In this document: piece by piece, positions 59,742 through 64,000 of the stretch | Position numbering within the stretch: the first letter of the stretch is position 1 | How the letters are laid out: each line of letters begins with the position of its first letter | DNA from: Clostridiales bacterium | GTDB taxonomy: Bacteria > Bacillota > Clostridia > Oscillospirales > CAG-272 | Direction: 5' to 3' | Length of the DNA stretch: 64,000 bases | NCBI GenBank assembly: GCA_012514145.1 | Contig: JAAZAV010000011.1 | Location: 1 to 64,000 of the forward strand | Position numbers and translations under genes: made by a program | The notes under the pieces: generated by a model | The model's database searches: none | What the model was told of the DNA's origin: nothing | What the model saw: only the letters and a program-made list of their open reading frames with translations

Positions 59742-61409
59742 ATGGATTCCCACGAGAAATACATCGGTCAGATACTGGGCAGACGGTACCGGCTGCAGCG
59801 TGTTGTTGGTGTAGGCGGTATGGCGGTGGTCTACGAAGCCTATGACCTGTCGGCGCGCCGCAGCGTAGCTGTTAAAATGCTGCGCGAGCATATCGCGCAG
59901 GATGCAGCCTCGGTCAAACGTTTTGTCAACGAGTCCAAAGCTGTCGCCCTGCTGTCTCATCCGAATATAGTTAAGATTTACGATGTCTCTGTCACTGATG
60001 ATGTTAAATACATGGTGATGGAGTACATCGACGGCATTACACTTAAAGATTATATAACCCGCAAGGGCAAGTTAAATGTGCGGGAGGCTCTGAACTTTAC
60101 CGAACAGATTCTCCGTGCATTGGAACATGCGCACGCCAAGCATATTATCCACCGCGATATAAAGCCTCAGAATATTCTGATGCTTAAGAACGGCAGAATC
60201 AAGGTAACAGACTTCGGTATCGCAAAACTGCCGGATGCCGAAACACTTACAGTCAGCGCGATCGGCACAGTATTCTACATAAGTCCCGAGCAGGCAAGCG
60301 GAGCGCCGGTTGATGCACGTTCCGATCTCTATTCCCTTGGGGTCATGATGTATGAGATGATGACCGGACGACTGCCATTCAGCGGTGAGAATCCGGTTTC
60401 GGTTGCGATGATGCAGGTGCAGACTCAGCCCATACCGCCGCGTCAGCTTTTAACATCAATTCCCATAGGCATGGAGCAGCTTATACTCGGCGCAATGGAA
60501 AAGAACCCCGAGTATCGCTTTCAGAGTGCTACGCAGATGCTCAAACATGTGCAAAAGCTCAAGAGCGACCCGAAGTTTGTATTTAAGACCAGACGCAAGA
60601 TGGCGGGCTACACCAGCCAAAGTGCCCAGGTTAAACAGCGAAGCCGCCGCCGCTCCACCATGCTGCCTATTATATCCGGTGTTACGGTGGCGCTGTTGCT
60701 TGTAATTGCAATATGCGCCGCATACCTGATATCGGCACTGCTTCGAAATACTGAGGAAAACGCATCTAAGGTAATAACCGTACCTAAATTCATCGATACC
60801 TTCTACAGCGAAACCCTTGAGGAGGAACTGGAAAAGACCTATTATAGGGTCACGGTTAAGAAGGTATACAATTCCGACTACGAAGCGGGCACGATAATCG
60901 AACAAAACCCGATGCCCGGGGAGAAACGTAAGGTAAAGGAGGGGCGTCAGTTCGCCGACCTTGAACTCACCGTATCTCTGGGTACAAAAATCATGACGAT
61001 TAACGACTACACCATATTGGAGCATATTGTAGTCGAGCTGGAACTAAAGGCTCTGAACCTCATTTCCACCACCCAATATGAGAGCAGCGACACTGTTATT
61101 GAGGGCTATGTAATCCGTACCGACCCTCCGGCAGGAGGAACCGTCTCGCCGGGCGACACGGTGACCCTTTATGTATCAAGCGGTCAGGATGTGAAATACA
61201 CTGTGGTGCCGAACTTCATCGGCATGACAGAAGCAAAAGCGTACAAGTCGCTGATTTCCGCAAACCTCAAACTCGGGAATGTAACCTACCAGCCTTCAAA
61301 CGAGCCTGAGGGAACGATTATTGGTCAGAGTATAGAGCACAACACCGCGAATACCGTGCCGATTGGCACAAAAATCGATTTCACAGTAAGCTCGGCAATG
61401 CCTGAGTAA
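59742..61409 (+). CDS. prkC: PASTA-domain Ser/Thr protein kinase
   Basis: 555 residues. Kinase domain: GVGGMAVVYEAYD, Lys in VAVKML, HRDIKPQNIL and TDFGIAKL. Transmembrane helix ~309-332. Outside, three PASTA repeats that bind peptidoglycan fragments (VPKFIDTFYSE, DYTILEHIV, VPNFIGMTEAKAY). Controls growth, division and dormancy exit in Firmicutes. Unlike many relatives rsgA does not follow. Confidence 0.95.
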   Translation: MDSHEKYIGQILGRRYRLQRVVGVGGMAVVYEAYDLSARRSVAVKMLREHIAQDAASVKRFVNESKAVALLSHPNIVKIYDVSVTDDVKYMVMEYIDGITLKDYITRKGKLNVREALNFTEQILRALEHAHAKHIIHRDIKPQNILMLKNGRIKVTDFGIAKLPDAETLTVSAIGTVFYISPEQASGAPVDARSDLYSLGVMMYEMMTGRLPFSGENPVSVAMMQVQTQPIPPRQLLTSIPIGMEQLILGAMEKNPEYRFQSATQMLKHVQKLKSDPKFVFKTRRKMAGYTSQSAQVKQRSRRRSTMLPIISGVTVALLLVIAICAAYLISALLRNTEENASKVITVPKFIDTFYSETLEEELEKTYYRVTVKKVYNSDYEAGTIIEQNPMPGEKRKVKEGRQFADLELTVSLGTKIMTINDYTILEHIVVELELKALNLISTTQYESSDTVIEGYVIRTDPPAGGTVSPGDTVTLYVSSGQDVKYTVVPNFIGMTEAKAYKSLISANLKLGNVTYQPSNEPEGTIIGQSIEHNTANTVPIGTKIDFTVSSAMPE

Positions 61410-61424
61410 ACCGGAGATGATATT

Positions 61425-62384
61425 TTGCTTGAAAGTTTCTTATTCAGTGCAAACACCATAATACCGATTTTACTCGTCACCGTATTGGGCGGACTGCTGA
61501 AGAAGTTCAAATTTCTTGATGACAACTTCTTCTCACAAAGCGAGAAGTTCGTTTTCAAGGTCGCGCTTCCCGCCATGCTGTTTATCGAGATTTCGACTGC
61601 CGATGGCGCAGAAATCTTTGACGGAGCTTTTATCGGCTTCTGCGTTGTAGGAATAATCGTGTCCTTCATTATTCCTTGTCTGATCGTACCGCTTATTATT
61701 AAACAGAACGATAAACGCGGCGCCTTCATACAGGGCGTATACCGATCTAACTTCGCGATACTCGGCGTAACTCTGGCAGACAACATGTTCGGCGACGAGG
61801 GTGTACAACAGATTGCCATGGTGCTCCCCTTTGCCATTGTACTCTTCAATTTCTTTGCAGTCACTATTCTTTCTATATTCGGTCCTGCCGAAAAGAAACT
61901 GTCACCGATGCAGCTGGTAAAAGTCCTGGCAAAGAATATCTTCACGAATCCGCTGATTATTTCTGTCGTATTGGCGCTTCCATTCCTCTTATTCGAAATC
62001 AGCCTTCCGAAGTTTATTAATACATCACTTGTCTACCTTAAGAACAGCACAATGCCCCTGTCACTGCTTGCCCTCGGCGCCTCATTCTCCTTTGATTCGC
62101 TTAAAAGCCGTTTCGGTCTGGCAATATCGGCAACAGTATGTAAAACGGTGGTGCTGCCTGCAATTATGCTCGCTGCAGCAATCCTTTTAGGGTACCGCGG
62201 GCCGCAATTGGGCGTTGTTCTTATACTGTTTGGCGGACCTGCTGCCGTATCAAGCTACATTATGGCAAAGAATATGGAGAGCGACTACGAGCTTGCCGGT
62301 CAGATCCTGCTGTTTACAACACTGCTTTGTACATTCACACTCTTCGGTGCGATATTCCTGCTGAAATATTTTGCTTTAATATAA
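61425..62384 (+). CDS. AEC-family transporter (auxin efflux carrier)
   Basis: 319 residues, about ten transmembrane helices in two inverted halves, with the AEC patterns RSNFAILG and GGPAAVSSYIMAKNM. Exports or imports organic acids such as malate; substrate unknown. Starts at TTG 61425 with GGAGATG upstream, 15 bp after prkC, probably co-transcribed. Confidence 0.85.
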   Translation: MLESFLFSANTIIPILLVTVLGGLLKKFKFLDDNFFSQSEKFVFKVALPAMLFIEISTADGAEIFDGAFIGFCVVGIIVSFIIPCLIVPLIIKQNDKRGAFIQGVYRSNFAILGVTLADNMFGDEGVQQIAMVLPFAIVLFNFFAVTILSIFGPAEKKLSPMQLVKVLAKNIFTNPLIISVVLALPFLLFEISLPKFINTSLVYLKNSTMPLSLLALGASFSFDSLKSRFGLAISATVCKTVVLPAIMLAAAILLGYRGPQLGVVLILFGGPAAVSSYIMAKNMESDYELAGQILLFTTLLCTFTLFGAIFLLKYFALI

Positions 62385-62419
62385 CATGTCAATAATAAAC
62401 TTTATATAAGGAGTGTCAA

Positions 62420-63478
62420 ATGACTATGAATGGTAAAATGATCAACCTTGAGAAGGAAATCCGCGAACAGCCTTCTGTACTCGCCGGCGTCAAGGCCGCA
62501 AACATCGATACAATCAAGGCTATTGCAGCCGAGTACCGCGCACGCGGTCTTAATAATATTGTTTTCGCAGCCCGCGGCACCAGCGATCATGCTTCGATTT
62601 ACGCCCAGTATCTTCTGGGAATTTATGCCGGCATTCCAGCTATGCTTGCTACTCCGTCGGTAGTTACCGTCTACGGCAGCAAGCTCAAGTATACCGGTTC
62701 ACTGGTTATCGGCGTTTCTCAGTCGGGTAAGGCAGCCGACGTTCTTGAAATAATAAAGCTTGCCAACGGCGACGGAAATCTGACCGTTGCCCTCACCAAT
62801 AATACTGACTCTCCCCTCGCCAAGGAGGCTAAATATCACCTCTTCTGCAACGCAGGTTCAGAGACTTCGATAGCTGCAACCAAAACCTTCACCAGCCAGT
62901 GCTACGCCCTTGCCCTTCTTGTTGCAGAACTTTCCGGCAGCAAGGAGCTCGCTGAAGGTCTTGAAAAGGTTCCTGCCGCTGTTACCGAACTGCTTGAATA
63001 TATGCCAACCAAAATCGAAGGCTTTGCTCCGCGCTGCCGTCATCTTAAAGCAGGCGTTGTTCTCGGGCGCGGTACCGCATATCCTATTGCTCTTGAGGGC
63101 GCTCTAAAGGTACTTGAAACTAACAGAATCAAGATGCGTGGTTATGCAAGCTCTGATTTCTATCACGGACCGCTCGCTCAGTTATTTGAGAATGACCTTG
63201 CCATCGTTCTGGCCGCCGAAGGTCCAATGCTGTCAGACGCCATCGCCATGATTGACCGTCTGAACGGTATCAACGCAGAAGTCCTGGTAATCAGTGACAG
63301 CGATGAGGCACTTTCAAAATCAAAATTCGCTCTGCCGCTTCCCAAGCTCGGTTCAGACGCTCTATCTCCCTTCCTCATGGCAGTTACAATGCAGCTTCTC
63401 GCTCTCAAGCTCACCGAGGTAAACGGCATAGACCCCGATGCTTCCAAGTTGCTTAACAAAGTCACCATAACCAAGTAA
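62420..63478 (+). CDS. SIS-domain sugar isomerase/deaminase (GlmS isomerase-like)
   Basis: 352 residues with two SIS domains and no glutaminase part: FAARGTSDHASIYAQYLL, VSQSGKAADVLE, then GRGTAYPIALEGALKVLE and FYHGPLAQL. Resembles GlmS isomerase half and AgaS/FrlB-type enzymes acting on amino-sugar phosphates. AAGGAG precedes the ATG. Confidence 0.88.
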   Translation: MTMNGKMINLEKEIREQPSVLAGVKAANIDTIKAIAAEYRARGLNNIVFAARGTSDHASIYAQYLLGIYAGIPAMLATPSVVTVYGSKLKYTGSLVIGVSQSGKAADVLEIIKLANGDGNLTVALTNNTDSPLAKEAKYHLFCNAGSETSIAATKTFTSQCYALALLVAELSGSKELAEGLEKVPAAVTELLEYMPTKIEGFAPRCRHLKAGVVLGRGTAYPIALEGALKVLETNRIKMRGYASSDFYHGPLAQLFENDLAIVLAAEGPMLSDAIAMIDRLNGINAEVLVISDSDEALSKSKFALPLPKLGSDALSPFLMAVTMQLLALKLTEVNGIDPDASKLLNKVTITK

Positions 63479-63490
63479 TATTATAGAAAA

Positions 63491-63530
63491 ACAGAACCGG
63501 CTCGTAGTCACGAGCCGGTTCTGTTTTTAT
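63491..63530. terminator. Bidirectional terminator after the SIS gene
   Basis: ACAGAACCGGCTCG (63491-63504) pairs perfectly with CGAGCCGGTTCTGT (63511-63524), loop TAGTCA, then TTTTAT; on the minus side the stem is also followed by a T-run. Confidence 0.92.
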
Positions 63531-63536
63531 GCGAAA

Positions 63537-63562
63537 ACGGAGGGATTCGATAATCCCTCCGT
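63537..63562 (-). terminator. Terminator after ftsZ
   Basis: ACGGAGGGA (63537-63545) pairs with TCCCTCCGT (63554-63562); on the minus strand it is followed by TTTTCGC, just downstream of the ftsZ stop. Confidence 0.8.
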
Positions 63563-63583
63563 CATTATATACTGAATTACAGC

Positions 63584-64000
63584 TTACAGCTTATTACTGA
63601 AGATACTGAGAATATCGTCAAAATCCGAATCTGATATGCCGACATCATCATTCTTCTCGTCCTCAGCCGGAGCGTCCTCCCTTAACTCGGCAGACGCTTC
63701 TTCATCCTTGTCATCACTGACATTAACTTCCGCGTACTTCTCACTCTTCTTGTCGCTGCCGGTATGAGCCGCTGACTGAGTTCTCTCAACTGTTGATCTG
63801 CGGTCGCTGAATCCGCGGCTGCCGGTGCTGCCGAACTTCTCATTGCGTTCCTCGGCATCGAATCCGGTGGCAACAAGGGTAATCGTCAGAGTATCATCAA
63901 GATTCTCATCAAATACGGTACCGAAGATGATACGTGCATCCGGATCCGCCTTGCTCTCGATATACTCGCAGGCGTCTGTAACTTCCTCCAGCGGGATGTC
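63584..64000 (-). CDS. ftsZ: Cell division protein FtsZ, C-terminal part (runs off the window)
   Basis: 138 residues remain, reading from the window end to TAA at 63584-63586. The first ~50 are the end of the tubulin fold (DPDARIIFGTVFDENLDD, LTITLVATGF), which is diagnostic. An unusually long, charged linker of about 75 residues follows, ending in the conserved tail DFDDILSIFSNKL that docks membrane partners. The ORF track shows only a shadow here. Confidence 0.93.
   Translation of the reverse strand, partial: DIPLEEVTDACEYIESKADPDARIIFGTVFDENLDDTLTITLVATGFDAEERNEKFGSTGSRGFSDRRSTVERTQSAAHTGSDKKSEKYAEVNVSDDKDEEASAELREDAPAEDEKNDDVGISDSDFDDILSIFSNKL

Noticed and set aside
1-64000. tRNA, rRNA, prophage, toxin-antitoxin or defence genes
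   Set aside because: Reading of spacers and ORFs on both strands gave no cloverleaf, rRNA-like segment, phage structural gene or recognisable defence enzyme.

Overview
The window looks like a chromosomal segment of a strictly anaerobic, low-to-mid GC Gram-positive bacterium of the class Clostridia, probably a gut or other polysaccharide-degrading member near the Oscillospirales. This rests on Firmicutes gene orders (rplU-prp-rpmA with a cleavable L27 N-terminus; pepP-efp followed by a CD1247-type protein; rlmN-prpC-prkC), on near-consensus sigma-A promoters with 16-18 bp spacers and strong AGGAGG sites, on a ferredoxin-domain aldo/keto reductase, and on a Cys-type sulfatase. No species can be named from the sequence alone.

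Layout. 1-406: the tail of an IS30-type transposase and a repeat-rich spacer with a good promoter. 407-5877: glycoside hydrolase, aldose 1-epimerase, histidine phosphatase, EamA transporter and aldo/keto reductase. 6166-9614: a membrane protein with an apparently inactivated transglutaminase-like domain, and homoserine dehydrogenase. 9749-14028 (minus): a sugar operon headed by a fusion of a TIM-barrel isomerase/epimerase and a Gfo/Idh/MocA dehydrogenase, then a second epimerase and an orphan sugar-binding lipoprotein. 14481-15650: an oligogalacturonate-lyase-like beta-propeller. 15774-16910 (minus): the L21 operon with promoter and probable leader. 17058-23350: a Tyr-rich secreted protein, an RNHCP protein, metNIQ and a beta-helix lipoprotein. 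23415-31431 (minus): a compact six-gene glycan operon (sugar isomerase, mannose-6-phosphate-isomerase-like fusion, ROK kinase, RpiR regulator, DUF6259-like protein, GH16). 31562-34463 (minus): phosphoesterase, esterase and oxidoreductase. 34826-37444: membrane protein and an altered M23 peptidase. 37538-39330 (minus): oxidoreductase and ThuA protein. 39532-42075: glycerol-1-phosphate dehydrogenase, YqeG phosphatase and endonuclease IV.

42074-44672 is an island. A broken IS110-family transposase and an AT-rich orphan ABC exporter lie between two imperfect direct repeats of about 120 bp. 44826-47103 holds pepP-efp and a zinc-ribbon protein. 47299-55508 holds a 978-residue FAD enzyme, a sulfatase, two membrane proteins (one a VanY-type carboxypeptidase) and a GH29 fucosidase. 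55617-63478 holds an epimerase, a HAD phosphatase, a Cys/Asp-rich small membrane protein, rlmN, the PrpC/PrkC signalling pair, an AEC transporter and a SIS isomerase. The window ends in the 3' part of ftsZ (minus strand).

Taken together, much of the window is a dispersed glycan-catabolism repertoire: extracellular or intracellular glycosidases, a sulfatase and a fucosidase, sugar isomerases and kinases, and an unusual number of Gfo/Idh/MocA dehydrogenases paired with TIM-barrel isomerases, plus a ThuA protein and a large FAD enzyme. That combination recalls pathways that cleave glycosides through keto-sugar intermediates; this is inference. No CRISPR array, tRNA, rRNA, phage module or recognisable defence system was found.
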